A DNA stretch of 64,000 nt from Saccharopolyspora hirsuta. GTDB lineage: Bacteria > Actinomycetota > Actinomycetes > Mycobacteriales > Pseudonocardiaceae. The stretch lies in the NCBI RefSeq assembly GCF_008630535.1, contig NZ_VWPH01000005.1, forward strand, positions 1 through 64,000, given 5' to 3'. A program made the translations under genes and the position numbers. Below the pieces are notes generated by a model. That model had not been told where the DNA came from and ran no database searches. It worked only from the letters and a program-made list of their open reading frames with translations. Of the stretch, positions 18,302-27,046 are shown in pieces (position 1 is the first letter of the stretch; each line of letters opens with the position of its first letter).

Positions 18302-19206
18302 GTCGCGTCCGCTGGGCCGTCGCTGCGGTCGAGAATCCGGCGCAGCTGCTCGCTGCGGCGGGTCAGCACCGCGATGCCGATGACGATGACCACCGCGGAG
18401 ACCACCTCGCCGGTGAGGATGGCGGGGGAGGACTCGATCCGCTCGCCCAGCCAGCTCACCCCGATCGCGGCCGCGACCAGCGGGTCCACCGTGGTGATCA
18501 CCGCGAGCGCGGGCGACATCAACCGGCCGCGCTGGAAGGTCTGCTGGCTGAGCAGGAACCCCATCGGTCCGATCACGCACACCGCGTAGAGCGTCCAGTG
18601 CTGGAACGGTTCGGCCAGCCCGCCGGTGCGGAACTGACCGGCCACCACCTTGATCAACCCGGCGGTCACCCCGTAGAGCACCCCGGTGGCCACCGCCATG
18701 CCGATGACCCCGGCCTCGCCGGGGATCCGGGACGCCGCCAGCGACACCAGCACCAGCAGACCGAGCGCCAGGGCCAGCGGCAGGATCGACGCGCCGGTGA
18801 ACTCGCTGCCCTGCCCGGAGGGCCGCGCCAGCACCAGGAAGGCCGAGAGCCCGCCGACGCAGGCCAGCCCGCCCAGCGCCAGCACCAGGTCCATCTTGCG
18901 GTGCGCCATCCACGCGGCGAACGCGGCGCCGAACAGCACCGAGGTCACCAGCAGCGGCTGCACCAGCACCAGCGGTCCGAACGCCAGCGCCACCACCTGC
19001 AACGACAACCCGACGATCACGGTGAGGATGCTCAGGACCCAGATCGGCTTGCGCACCAGCTCGAAGAACATGCGCGGGTTGAAGGTGCGCACCTTGGGGA
19101 CCTGCTTGGTGACCCGGTGCTGGATCGCGCTGGCCAGGCCGAAGCTGGCCGCTCCGACGATCGCGGCGGGAACGGCGATCACCAGCACCGTGGCGTTCGA
19201 GCTCAC
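18292..19206 (-). CDS. EamA/DMT-type integral membrane protein
   Basis: 304 aa with about nine to ten hydrophobic segments, starting at GTG 19206, which overlaps the upstream TGA (GTGA). It resembles drug/metabolite transporter (EamA) proteins of the kind with a Gln-rich, positively charged first loop (IQHRVTKQVPKVRTFN). Sandwiched between a lipid-type glycosyltransferase/acyltransferase and an SDR, it may flip or export the product. That role is inference. Confidence 0.8.
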   Translation of the reverse strand: MSSNATVLVIAVPAAIVGAASFGLASAIQHRVTKQVPKVRTFNPRMFFELVRKPIWVLSILTVIVGLSLQVVALAFGPLVLVQPLLVTSVLFGAAFAAWMAHRKMDLVLALGGLACVGGLSAFLVLARPSGQGSEFTGASILPLALALGLLVLVSLAASRIPGEAGVIGMAVATGVLYGVTAGLIKVVAGQFRTGGLAEPFQHWTLYAVCVIGPMGFLLSQQTFQRGRLMSPALAVITTVDPLVAAAIGVSWLGERIESSPAILTGEVVSAVVIVIGIAVLTRRSEQLRRILDRSDGPADATWG

Positions 19207-21584
19207 TGCCGATCACCTGCCCGCAGAGCCGCGAAGGCATTGCGGAGGTGCCCGGTCAGCACTGCTGCGCCGGGCGCGAGCCCGGTGTCCGTGGTGACGC
19301 CGAATCCGACGCGGTCGGCCCAGCCGATCGCGCCCACGGCGACGCCCACGCCGTCGGCCAGCGACAGCACCGGCAGCACGCCCGCGATCAGCGCCGGGCC
19401 CACGTGCGCCGGTCGGCGCTGCCCGGGCAGCACCGACACCACAGCGCTGAAGAACCGGCGCTGGTAGATCTGCCGCACGACCCAGGCGTGCAGCGGGGCG
19501 GGCAGCACGCCGAGCGCAGCCAGCACGGCACCGGCCGCAGCGGGTTGACCGGTTCGCTCCGGTTTGCCGAGCTCGGCGGCAACGGCGGCGAGCCGCTGCT
19601 CGACGGGCATCGGGCCCACCGGCAGGTCCAGCGACAGCGATGCGGTGTGGTTGCCGGGAACGTCGGCTCCGACCCCGCCCCGCCCGGTGCGGACCGTGCG
19701 CGGCACCATCACCCGGAACCGCTGGCCAGCCACCGGATCGGGCAATGCCCGGTGCAGCGCTTCGGCCACCACACCGAGCAGCAGCGCCGTGGTGCTCACG
19801 CCGCGCTGCCGCGCGCACGCGCGGACCTCGGCGGCGGGGAGCTCCAACCCGTCGAAGGAGCGGTTCGCGGTGCTGCGCCCCGCCCAAGCGCTGCTCGGCG
19901 CAGGTCCTGCCCCGGCCAGGCTCACCAACCCGCGTGTGATCGCCCCCGCGCGTCGGTGCCACTTGGGCCGATCACCTCGCCCCGGCACCGACGCGGGCTG
20001 CGGATCGTCGGTCAGCAACCGCAGCAGCGTGCTGGTCACGGCGACGCCATCACCGAGGGCGTGGTGCAGCTTCGCCAGCAACGACACCTGACCGGACTCG
20101 GTCTCGCGCAGCAGCAGGAGCTCCCACGGCTGACGGTCGGTGCGCACCGGGGCGCTGAAGAACTGGTCTCGGGCAGCTGCGACGGCTTGCTCGCCGCGGA
20201 CCTCGCGGCAGCGCAGGTGGTCGCGCGGTTCGACGTCCCGGTCGTGGATCCATTGCGGTCGCCTGCCCCGGCGCATCGCCAAGCGCCGCGTGAGCATCGG
20301 CAACTGCCCGGCACGCCGTTCGATCCGCCCGGCGATCTCCTCGTGCCAGTCGTGAACGGTCCGCGGCGGCCCTTCCAGCCGCAGGACCGCGCCGGTCTGC
20401 TGCGCGACCGCTCGAGTCGTCGCGTGGACGAAGAAGGCGTCCTGCGGGCGCAGGGGACGGCGACCTCGGTGCCGGGGGAGGTGCGCCAGCGCGGCCACCT
20501 GGTCGGCGAAGTCCGCGGTCTGGCAGTGCTTGAGGGCCTGTTGCTCCCGCTGGGCGAGTTCGTCCGGCTCCGCCGCCCAGCGGCGCAACGTCGCGGTCAG
20601 ATCGGCCGCTCGCGGGCACAGCTCGGCCAGCTCGGCGTCGGCCATCAGCTCGGCGTTGGCCCGCCCGTGCCCGGCGATCGGCTCGAACATGACCACCGCC
20701 CGCCCGCAGGCCAGCGCCTCCAGCGCGGTCGCCCCGCCCGCGTTGGTCACCACGACGTCCGCGCAGGCCACCAGGCCCGGCATGTCGTCCACCCACCCCA
20801 GCGCGACGAGCCGGTCCTCGGGGCGATCGGCGAACCGCTGCCGCAACGCGTCGTTGCGACCGCAGACCACCACGACCCGAGCCACGCCCTCGGCGCGCAG
20901 CGCGGCCTCCACCGCTCGCTCCACCGAACCGAACCCGAGCGAACCGCACGAGATCAGCACCGTGAACCCCGACTCCGGAAGGCCGAACTGGCGCCGAGCG
21001 GCGGCCCGGTCACCGGGCCGGAACGCCGAGACCACCGGTGGCACGCACACCGCGCCCACCGCGTCCGGCTCGGCCCGCCGCATCTCCCGCAGGCTGGCCT
21101 CGCTCATCACGTGGTGCAGGTCGATCTCGGGGTAGACCCAGAACGGGTGCGGGGAGAAGTCCGAGACGACCGCCGCCACCGGGACGTCCAGCTCGCCGCG
21201 CCGCCGCAGCCAGTCCAGCCCCGCGGTGCCCAGCGGGTAGGTCGAGACGATCAGGTCGGGGTCGTGCTCGGCGATCGCCCGCCGCATCCTCCGCCCGCTC
21301 CAGGCCCCGACGAAGCGGCGCGAGGCGTTGGCGAACCAGCGGTGGCGCCACAGCGATGCGTAGAAGAAGTCGTACAGCCACGGGGTGGACTCGACGTTGG
21401 TGACGTAGATCCAGTTGAACGCGCCGGGCACCCAGCGGCCCATCGCGCGCAGCGCGTCCAGCCAGCCGATCTCGCACCCCGGCCACACCCGACCGGCGGC
21501 CTCCGCCACGGCCCGGCCGGTCGCGTTGTGCCCCTCACCGATGGTCGCGCTGATCAGCAGCACTCGACGCGGCTGGACGGTCAC
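19203..21584 (-). CDS. Fusion: GT28-like glycosyltransferase + WS/DGAT acyltransferase
   Basis: 793 aa from GTG 21584. Residues 1 to about 370 resemble the diacylglycerol glycosyltransferase (MGDG-synthase) family: SATIGEGHNATGRA at 12-25, VVSDFSPHPFW, and a nucleotide-sugar site with VVVTNAGGATALEALACG. Residues about 375-793 are a wax-ester-synthase/DGAT-type domain with the catalytic HHALGDG at 507-513 and the late VPGNHTAS block. The frame is open throughout, with no internal start that would suggest two genes. It is the first gene of a coupled operon with an EamA protein and an SDR. It probably glycosylates and acylates a lipid; acceptor and acyl donor are unknown. Confidence 0.87.
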   Translation of the reverse strand: MTVQPRRVLLISATIGEGHNATGRAVAEAAGRVWPGCEIGWLDALRAMGRWVPGAFNWIYVTNVESTPWLYDFFYASLWRHRWFANASRRFVGAWSGRRMRRAIAEHDPDLIVSTYPLGTAGLDWLRRRGELDVPVAAVVSDFSPHPFWVYPEIDLHHVMSEASLREMRRAEPDAVGAVCVPPVVSAFRPGDRAAARRQFGLPESGFTVLISCGSLGFGSVERAVEAALRAEGVARVVVVCGRNDALRQRFADRPEDRLVALGWVDDMPGLVACADVVVTNAGGATALEALACGRAVVMFEPIAGHGRANAELMADAELAELCPRAADLTATLRRWAAEPDELAQREQQALKHCQTADFADQVAALAHLPRHRGRRPLRPQDAFFVHATTRAVAQQTGAVLRLEGPPRTVHDWHEEIAGRIERRAGQLPMLTRRLAMRRGRRPQWIHDRDVEPRDHLRCREVRGEQAVAAARDQFFSAPVRTDRQPWELLLLRETESGQVSLLAKLHHALGDGVAVTSTLLRLLTDDPQPASVPGRGDRPKWHRRAGAITRGLVSLAGAGPAPSSAWAGRSTANRSFDGLELPAAEVRACARQRGVSTTALLLGVVAEALHRALPDPVAGQRFRVMVPRTVRTGRGGVGADVPGNHTASLSLDLPVGPMPVEQRLAAVAAELGKPERTGQPAAAGAVLAALGVLPAPLHAWVVRQIYQRRFFSAVVSVLPGQRRPAHVGPALIAGVLPVLSLADGVGVAVGAIGWADRVGFGVTTDTGLAPGAAVLTGHLRNAFAALRAGDRQ

Positions 21585-21659
21585 CGGACTGGATCCTTTC
21601 CCCCCGGATCGTGCTCCCGAAGGCTAACGTGACCAGCCCGTTCCGGCCGCCCGAAGCGC

Positions 21660-21694
21660 AGCACCCCCGCGCCTGCCTCAGACGCGGGGGTGCT
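21660..21694 (-). terminator. Terminator of the carbonic anhydrase gene
   Basis: Perfect 12-bp stem AGCACCCCCGCG / CGCGGGGGTGCT with an 11-base loop, 18 bases past the carbonic anhydrase stop. It also insulates the downstream fusion gene. Confidence 0.85.
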
Positions 21695-21711
21695 CGGTGC
21701 GAAGTGCCGCG

Positions 21712-22347
21712 TTACGCCTCGGTGCTCCGGGGAGTCAGCCCGCGGTTGCCGACCTCGCGGACCGTGCCGTCGGTGAGGTGGTAGCACAGGCCGACGACCG
21801 CGCAGCGGCCCGCTTCGACCTCCTTGGCCAGCAGGGTGGACCGCTCCAGCAGCAGGTCGGTGGTGCGCTGGATGTGCACGTCCACGATCCCGTCGACCTC
21901 GGTCTCGCCCTCGGCGCGGGCGGCCAGCACGCTCGGCGTCACGCGCTCCACGATGTCGCGGATGAACCCGGGCGGCGCGGCCCCCTCGATGACGGTCTGC
22001 CGGGCCGCGGTCACCGCGCCGCAGGAGTCGTGGCCGAGCACGACCACCAGCGGGGCACCGAGCACACCGACGCCGTACTCGATGCTGCCCAGCACCTCGG
22101 GGCCGGTGACCTGACCGGCGGTGCGCACCACGAACAGGTCGCCGAGCCCCTGGTCGAAGATGATCTCGGCGGCCAGCCGGGAGTCGGAGCAGCCGAACAG
22201 CACGGCGAAGGGACGCTGTCCCGGCGCCAGCGACGCGCGGTAGGCGGCGTCCTGGTTCGGGTGCTGGTGGTTGTTCTCGACGAATCTCTTGTTGCCTGCC
22301 AACAGCACTTCGTAGGCGTGCGCGGGCGAGATCGGTGCGTTGGACAT
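21712..22347 (-). CDS. Beta-class carbonic anhydrase
   Basis: 211 aa. Zinc ligands and active-site residues are intact: C53-S-D55-S-R57 and H106-x2-C109 (GHDSCGAV). It interconverts CO2 and bicarbonate in the cytoplasm. No membrane segment, so it is not a SulP fusion. A TAGCGT hexamer lies six bases before the ATG and there is no ribosome site, suggesting a leaderless mRNA. A strong terminator follows. Confidence 0.95.
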   Translation of the reverse strand: MSNAPISPAHAYEVLLAGNKRFVENNHQHPNQDAAYRASLAPGQRPFAVLFGCSDSRLAAEIIFDQGLGDLFVVRTAGQVTGPEVLGSIEYGVGVLGAPLVVVLGHDSCGAVTAARQTVIEGAAPPGFIRDIVERVTPSVLAARAEGETEVDGIVDVHIQRTTDLLLERSTLLAKEVEAGRCAVVGLCYHLTDGTVREVGNRGLTPRSTEA

Positions 22348-22353
22348 GCGGAA

Positions 22354-22359
22354 ACGCTA
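22354..22359 (-). promoter_or_regulatory. -10-like TAGCGT, probable leaderless start
   Basis: TAGCGT read on the minus strand ends six bases before the carbonic anhydrase ATG (22347), placing the transcript start on or next to the start codon. No Shine-Dalgarno sequence is present. Confidence 0.5.
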
Positions 22360-22762
22360 CCGCACGCAGTTTCGAACCGGCGCGTTCGCGGGCCCTCTAC
22401 CCCGGCGTCTGAGAGAAGCGCCACTCAATTCCGTGCATCGGGTGAAAACCTGCGCCCCGGAACGGTGATTGTCCGAGCACGGCCGCCCAGCGCGCAGCTC
22501 GCGGCGGTCCGGTGCCCGGCGTATCGTCATCCAGCGGTGGACCCGTTCCAGACCCCGGCGCACCGCGGCGCTCGACGATGCTGGGGCTGTTGATCATCCA
22601 GCCGCCGGTTCACGAGATGACCGACGACGCACCACCGGCGCAGAGGTCTGGACGAACCCCTTCGCGGGCTTTCCGACAACCGGACAGCAGCGGTGCCGTC
22701 CGCGGCGCCGGTGCCGACGGGCTGGCGGTTGGGTCACTGGGGGTAGCCACCAGCCGCGCTGG

Positions 22763-22801
22763 TCGGTGGTGAGACGGGCGAGGGGGCTGCCTCACCACCG
22801 A
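22763..22801 (-). terminator. Terminator of the LCP protein gene
   Basis: Perfect 11-bp stem TCGGTGGTGAG / CTCACCACCGA with a 17-base loop, 11 bases past the stop of the LCP gene. Confidence 0.75.
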
Positions 22802-22812
22802 TCAGCCTCGGG

Positions 22813-24306
22813 TCAGTTGACGCAGGGGATGCCGTCCGCGGTGATCGTCTCGGGTTCCGGGGCGGTGCTCTGCTGCTTGGCCGGTCCGTCGAGCACGACG
22901 GCCTGCGGCGGGGCGAACCTCGGCGCGGCGGGGCCGCGGTAGTCGCTGCCGATCAGCACCTGGACGCGACCGCTCGGCACGGACCCGTTCTCCTCCGCCG
23001 ACAGGCCGAGCAGCGAAGCGACCTTCTCGGCGGTGGCGGAGGCGCCGGGCGCGTACTGGACCACCGAGGAACTGCGAGCGCCGGTGTTGCCGACCCTGCC
23101 CACCTGCACGCCCCGCTCGGACAGCTCCGACCGCACCCGCTGCGCCAAGCCCGAGGTGCGGGTCGCGTTGAGCACGTCCACCGTGGCCGCGCCGGTCTCC
23201 TCGCCCGCCGTTTCCGGCGGTGGCGGGGCCGACGGGTCGATGGTCCGGTTGACCGCCGCGCGGACCGCTCGCGGGTCGACCAGGATCGCCTGGCCGTCCT
23301 CCGGGGTGTCGTAGTCGGCGTTCTCGATCGGGATGGTGGTGAACCGGACCGCGCCCCCGGCCAGCCCCCGCATCCGCTCGGCGAAGGCGAGCACGTCCCA
23401 GTCCCGGTCCAGCACCACGGAGTCCTGGACCGAGCCGATAAGCTCCCGCAGCCGGGCGGGGTTGGCCAGCACCCCGCCGGAGAGCATCGACTGCGTCAGC
23501 CCGGACAGGAACGCCTGCTGGCGCACCACGCGGTCGAGGTCCCCGCGCGGCAGGCCGTGCCGCTGCCGGACGAACGCCAGCGCGTCGGGGCCGGAGATGG
23601 TCTGCGGTCCGGCGCGGAAGTCCGCTCCCGAGTAGCTGTCCTTCGTGGCCGCCCGCAGGCATACCGGGACACCGCCGACGGCCTGCGTGATGCGGGCGAA
23701 CCCGAGCAGGTTGACCTCGGCGTAGTGGTCCACCGACACCCCGGTCAGCTGCTCGACGGTGCGCACCAGCAGCTTGCGCCCGGCGTCGTCGCCCTCGCGG
23801 GTCAGCTGCGCCTGGTCGGTGACACCGCGCCTGGACCCCGCGGCGATGGCGGTCTCCTTGCCGCGGGAGTACGCCGAGTTGATCTTGTGGCGGCCGTGGC
23901 CGGGCATGTGCACGTAGGAGTCCCGGGGGAAGGAGAACCCGGTCGCGCTGGAGCCGTCGTTGGGGATGTGCAGCAGGATGATCGTGTCGGTCAGCGCCGC
24001 GTCGTTCTCGCCCGCGTGCAGCTCGCGCAGCACGTCCTCGGGCAGCGGGTTGCCGTGCGCGTCGGTGCGGCTGTCCATCCCGACCAGCAGGATGTCGGTG
24101 GCCCCGTCGGCCCCGGCGCCGTCGGTGACGTCGCTGGTGGCCAGCCCGTTGAGCAGGTCCCGGTAGTTGCTCCACCCGTACCCGGTCACCACCAGCACCA
24201 GCACGGACAGCAGCGTCACCGCCACGCGCGCCCCGGTGCGCGGCCGGGGCCGGGCCGGGCGGGGCGGGGGAGCGGGCTGGCGGGGCGTCCTGGTCTGGGG
24301 CGGCAA
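22813..24306 (-). CDS. LytR-CpsA-Psr family protein with LytR_C domain
   Basis: 497 aa. Proline/Arg-rich cytoplasmic N-terminus (1-25), one membrane helix (about 28-45), LCP domain (about 70-320: LLVGMDSR, TDTIILLHI, SFPRDSYV, GHGRHKINSAYS) and a C-terminal LytR_C domain (about 365-455). LCP enzymes attach teichoic-acid- or arabinogalactan-like polymers to peptidoglycan. The TTG at 24306 is chosen because GGAGGG precedes it. A second LCP gene without LytR_C lies at 48.4 kb. Confidence 0.92.
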   Translation of the reverse strand: MPPQTRTPRQPAPPPRPARPRPRTGARVAVTLLSVLVLVVTGYGWSNYRDLLNGLATSDVTDGAGADGATDILLVGMDSRTDAHGNPLPEDVLRELHAGENDAALTDTIILLHIPNDGSSATGFSFPRDSYVHMPGHGRHKINSAYSRGKETAIAAGSRRGVTDQAQLTREGDDAGRKLLVRTVEQLTGVSVDHYAEVNLLGFARITQAVGGVPVCLRAATKDSYSGADFRAGPQTISGPDALAFVRQRHGLPRGDLDRVVRQQAFLSGLTQSMLSGGVLANPARLRELIGSVQDSVVLDRDWDVLAFAERMRGLAGGAVRFTTIPIENADYDTPEDGQAILVDPRAVRAAVNRTIDPSAPPPPETAGEETGAATVDVLNATRTSGLAQRVRSELSERGVQVGRVGNTGARSSSVVQYAPGASATAEKVASLLGLSAEENGSVPSGRVQVLIGSDYRGPAAPRFAPPQAVVLDGPAKQQSTAPEPETITADGIPCVN

Positions 24307-24461
24307 ATTCCCTCCGGCTAGGTGGGGCCGTGCGGTGCTGCTGGGTCGAAGACCCGTTCCAGGATCGCACTCATCGGCGCCCGCGGCAGATCATCCGATC
24401 GCGTCCAGTTTCGCGACGCACGGTGATCATCGCCGTGTCCACAGTGGAGCGGGGCGTGCCG

Positions 24462-25001
24462 CTAGTCGGGCAGGTCGCCCTGGCGGATGCGGTAGACCTG
24501 CAGCGCGGTGTCGTAGTACTTGGTCGTCTCGCCGACCCACTCCATGCCGATGCGCTGCGCGGTGGAGATCGCCCGCGCGTTGTCCGGGCGGGTCAGGGCG
24601 AACACCGCGTCGATGTCGTAGCTGAACGCCCAGCGCAGCAGCGCGATCGCGGCCTCGGTGGCGTAGCCGAAGCCCCACGCCTCGGGGCGCAGCTGCCAGG
24701 TCAGCTCGAGGTCGTGGTCGTAGGGCGGCAGCATCCGCAGCACCAGCCCGCCGACCACGACGTCGTCGGACCGGCGCTGCATCGCCCACCGCCCGGTCGG
24801 CGGGATCAGGTTGGGCTGCGACTCGGTCCAGGAGTGCACCACGGCGCGCATCGCGGCGAGGTCGGCGACGCTGGAGACGACCGGGGTGAGCCACTCGGTC
24901 ACCTCGGGTCGGCCGTAGAGCGCCAGCGCGGCCTGCACGTCGGCGTCGCTGGTGGTCCAGTCGCGGACGATCAACCGGTCGGTGGTCAGGGGAGGCTGCA
25001 T
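24462..25001 (-). CDS. GNAT family acetyltransferase (RimJ/RimL-like)
   Basis: 179 aa. GNAT fold of the RimJ/RimL type: starts with LTTDRLIVRDW, acetyl-CoA loop EAWGFGYATEAAIALL, then RPDNARAISTAQRIGM. Likely N-acetylates a protein N-terminus or small amine; substrate unknown. The ATG at 25001 has a GCGAGGA ribosome site. It stands alone, between the LCP gene and an AT-rich spacer carrying repeat copy A. Confidence 0.88.
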   Translation of the reverse strand: MQPPLTTDRLIVRDWTTSDADVQAALALYGRPEVTEWLTPVVSSVADLAAMRAVVHSWTESQPNLIPPTGRWAMQRRSDDVVVGGLVLRMLPPYDHDLELTWQLRPEAWGFGYATEAAIALLRWAFSYDIDAVFALTRPDNARAISTAQRIGMEWVGETTKYYDTALQVYRIRQGDLPD

Positions 25002-25100
25002 GGCGTCCTCGCCTTCGCCGCTGGGGGAGAACCCTCCGATTTTAGTTCCGCCGCCTGGTCTCGGCGGCTCCTGCGGCGTGCTCCGCCGAGATGAATCTAT

Positions 25101-25136
25101 GGCATCTATTACTTCAGTGTTGAATGAAATAAATCA
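25101..25136 (+). repeat. TTCAGTGT element, copy A
   Basis: AT-rich block in an intergenic spacer, with GCATCT then TTCAGTGT (25113-25120) then TGAATGAAAT. It shares its core with copies at 34026, 53298 and 53582, all in the same orientation. Role unknown. Confidence 0.5.
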
Positions 25137-25172
25137 TCGGTCGCACGACACCCGACGAGCGGTTCCGATTCC

Positions 25173-25201
25173 CGGAAGGCCTGGACGCAGGAGGCTTTCC
25201 G
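25173..25201 (-). terminator. Terminator of the LarA-like gene
   Basis: Ten-base arms CGGAAGGCCT / AGGCTTTCCG with one mismatch and a nine-base loop, immediately after the LarA-like stop on the minus strand. Confidence 0.6.
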
Positions 25202-25204
25202 CAG

Positions 25205-26500
25205 TCAGGAGTGCGCGGGCAGGGGCTGGAGGGTTCCCGTGGCGTCGAAGGCCCAGTCGTGCGGTTCGCCGAGCGCCGTCAGGTCCGGGTGCTCGGCGAC
25301 CTCCTGGGCGTAGGCCTCGGAGACCTCGATGCGCGGCATCGACAGGGTGTTGCGGATGCGCACCACCTTCGCCGGGCGGTCGCGGGGCCCGCGGGACATG
25401 TGCAGCGCGGCCACGATCGCGTCGCGGTCGTCGGCCAGCGCCATCGGGATGCGCGCGCCGTCGGGCACGCCGGAGGTCAGCGAGTTGGTGTAGAAGGACC
25501 CGAACTCGATCTGGTCCACGCAGCGCTGGGTGGTCACGTCGGCCATGCCGAGACCGCAGGCGTTGCCGTTGGTGTGCTCGGTCAGCCCGAGCACCACCAC
25601 GCGCTTGATCGGCACCGCCCGGAAGTCCGCGGAGTTGACCGGGGCGCGGCCGGTGATGTTGGGGTCCATCCCGGCACCGCTGATGTCCTTGCCGATCTCG
25701 TCGACGACCAGCACGTCGATGTCGGACACCAGCAGCTTCGGCATCAGCCGCTTGGCCTCGACCAGCAGCTCCGCCTCGCGCTCCAGCAGCGCGCCGGGCG
25801 GGACCAGCTCCAGCTGGGCCACGTGCTCGTAGGCGTTCTCCACCACGGCCAGCCCGAACTCGATCGGGACCACCTGCAGCACCGCTTCGGCCACGGCGGG
25901 GATGAGGGTGTGGAACGCCTCGAAGCCGTGCGAGTGCAGGGTGGTGGCACCGCGGTGCTTGCCCAGCCCGATGGCGATCATCTTGGCCAGGCCGCTCTCG
26001 TGGGTGCCGCGGAAGTCGGTGTGCGGCTTGACGCGGCCGAGCACCACGACCCCGTCGGCCTGGGCGGCTTCGGCGTCGAAGTGCACCGGCGTGCCGTCGG
26101 GGAGCTCGGTGACCACGACGGTCTCCATCGAGGAGACGATCGGCGCGCCGATGCTCTCCTCGGTGATGCCGTACTCGGCGAGCACCTGCCGCTGGCCTGC
26201 TGCGGTACCGCCGCCGTGGCTGCCCATCGCCGGGACCACGAACGGCTTGGCGCCGCAGCTGATCAGCGCGTCGACCAGGGTGGCGACGATGCGGTCGAGC
26301 TGGGCGATGCCGCGGCTGCCCGCGGTGATCGCGATCCGCTTGCCGCTGACCGGGTGGGCGCGGTCGTGCGCGGCGACCTGGCCGCGGATGCTGCCCTCCA
26401 GGTCCGCCACGGTCTCGGCGGCGAACCGCTGCTCGACCGGGATCATCCTGGGCAGTTCGATGTCGGCTCCGGCCAGCCGGACCGCTTCGACGTTGAACAT
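25205..26500 (-). CDS. LarA-like (lactate racemase N-terminal domain) protein
   Basis: 431 aa. It resembles the DUF2088/LarA superfamily: VPAMGSHGGGTAAGQ, VVLGRVKPHTDFRG and VVDEIGKDISGAGMDPNITGR. True LarA uses a nickel-pincer cofactor to racemise lactate or other 2-hydroxyacids. This protein belongs to a more distant group, so lactate is not assured. No larB/C/E maturation genes are nearby. It may act on a 2-hydroxyacid. Confidence 0.7.
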   Translation of the reverse strand: MFNVEAVRLAGADIELPRMIPVEQRFAAETVADLEGSIRGQVAAHDRAHPVSGKRIAITAGSRGIAQLDRIVATLVDALISCGAKPFVVPAMGSHGGGTAAGQRQVLAEYGITEESIGAPIVSSMETVVVTELPDGTPVHFDAEAAQADGVVVLGRVKPHTDFRGTHESGLAKMIAIGLGKHRGATTLHSHGFEAFHTLIPAVAEAVLQVVPIEFGLAVVENAYEHVAQLELVPPGALLEREAELLVEAKRLMPKLLVSDIDVLVVDEIGKDISGAGMDPNITGRAPVNSADFRAVPIKRVVVLGLTEHTNGNACGLGMADVTTQRCVDQIEFGSFYTNSLTSGVPDGARIPMALADDRDAIVAALHMSRGPRDRPAKVVRIRNTLSMPRIEVSEAYAQEVAEHPDLTALGEPHDWAFDATGTLQPLPAHS

Positions 26501-26631
26501 GCGGCAGATCCTTCCTCCGCGCTGATCCGCGGTCGGCTCGATCGACCGCGCGATGGTGCCACGCCGAACAGACGTGCGGAAGCCCTCGGCCCGGTCCGTC
26601 CGGTGTGGACGTCGCGGGGAGTCCCGGGCGC

Positions 26632-26637
26632 TAGGCT
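26632..26637 (+). promoter_or_regulatory. -10-like TAGGCT, probable leaderless start
   Basis: TAGGCT ends six bases before the ATG at 26644, and no ribosome site is present. The same hexamer stands before thyA. Confidence 0.5.
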
Positions 26638-26643
26638 GGGTTG

Positions 26644-27042
26644 ATGTCCGTCAAGCGTCCCGGGCCCGTGCGCTGGTTGTACTACCAGTTCGGCGGCAGG
26701 TTGCCCGAGCGGTACCGCGACTGGGTGCTGCACGACGCGACCTGCCGGACGTGGGTGCTGCGGGTGCTGATCCGCGGGTTGATCCAGATCGCGCCGCTGG
26801 GCGCGGTGCTGTTCGTCGGGCTGGGCGTGTTCGGCGGGGCGTGGCCGATCGCGGCCGGAGCTCTGCTGCTGGGGCTGCTGGTGGTGGCCCGCATCGTGCT
26901 GACCAACTCGGTGGACAGCGTCAACTCGCGCCTGGTGCGCTACGGATTCCCGCCAGGCCACGCCTCGGCGGTGCGCAGGCAGCGCGACGCCGAGGCCGCC
27001 GAGCGGTACAAGGCGGTCTGGCGGCAGCAGCCGCCGCGATGA
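26644..27042 (+). CDS. DUF5313 family membrane protein
   Basis: 132 aa. The conserved opening SVKRPGPVRWLYYQFGGRLPE and YRDWVLHD mark the actinobacterial DUF5313 family. Two membrane helices (about 45-65 and 68-90) are followed by a charged cytoplasmic tail. Function unknown. The ATG at 26644 is preferred over a TTG three bases upstream, given a -10-like hexamer at leaderless spacing. It converges with the universal stress gene, four bases apart. Confidence 0.85.
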   Translation: MSVKRPGPVRWLYYQFGGRLPERYRDWVLHDATCRTWVLRVLIRGLIQIAPLGAVLFVGLGVFGGAWPIAAGALLLGLLVVARIVLTNSVDSVNSRLVRYGFPPGHASAVRRQRDAEAAERYKAVWRQQPPR

Positions 27043-27046
27043 CCGG

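Larger units (their letters stand above)
22348..22812. other. Intergenic region
   Basis: About 465 bases between two minus-strand genes. Short open frames on both strands have no recognisable domain, ribosome site or consistent codon use, so I call no gene. It contains the carbonic anhydrase -10 at its left edge and the LCP gene terminator at its right edge. Confidence 0.55.

Noticed and set aside
22512-22772. 86-residue plus-strand frame as a small gene
   Set aside because: No ribosome site at a good distance, low-complexity composition, and its end runs into the LCP terminator.
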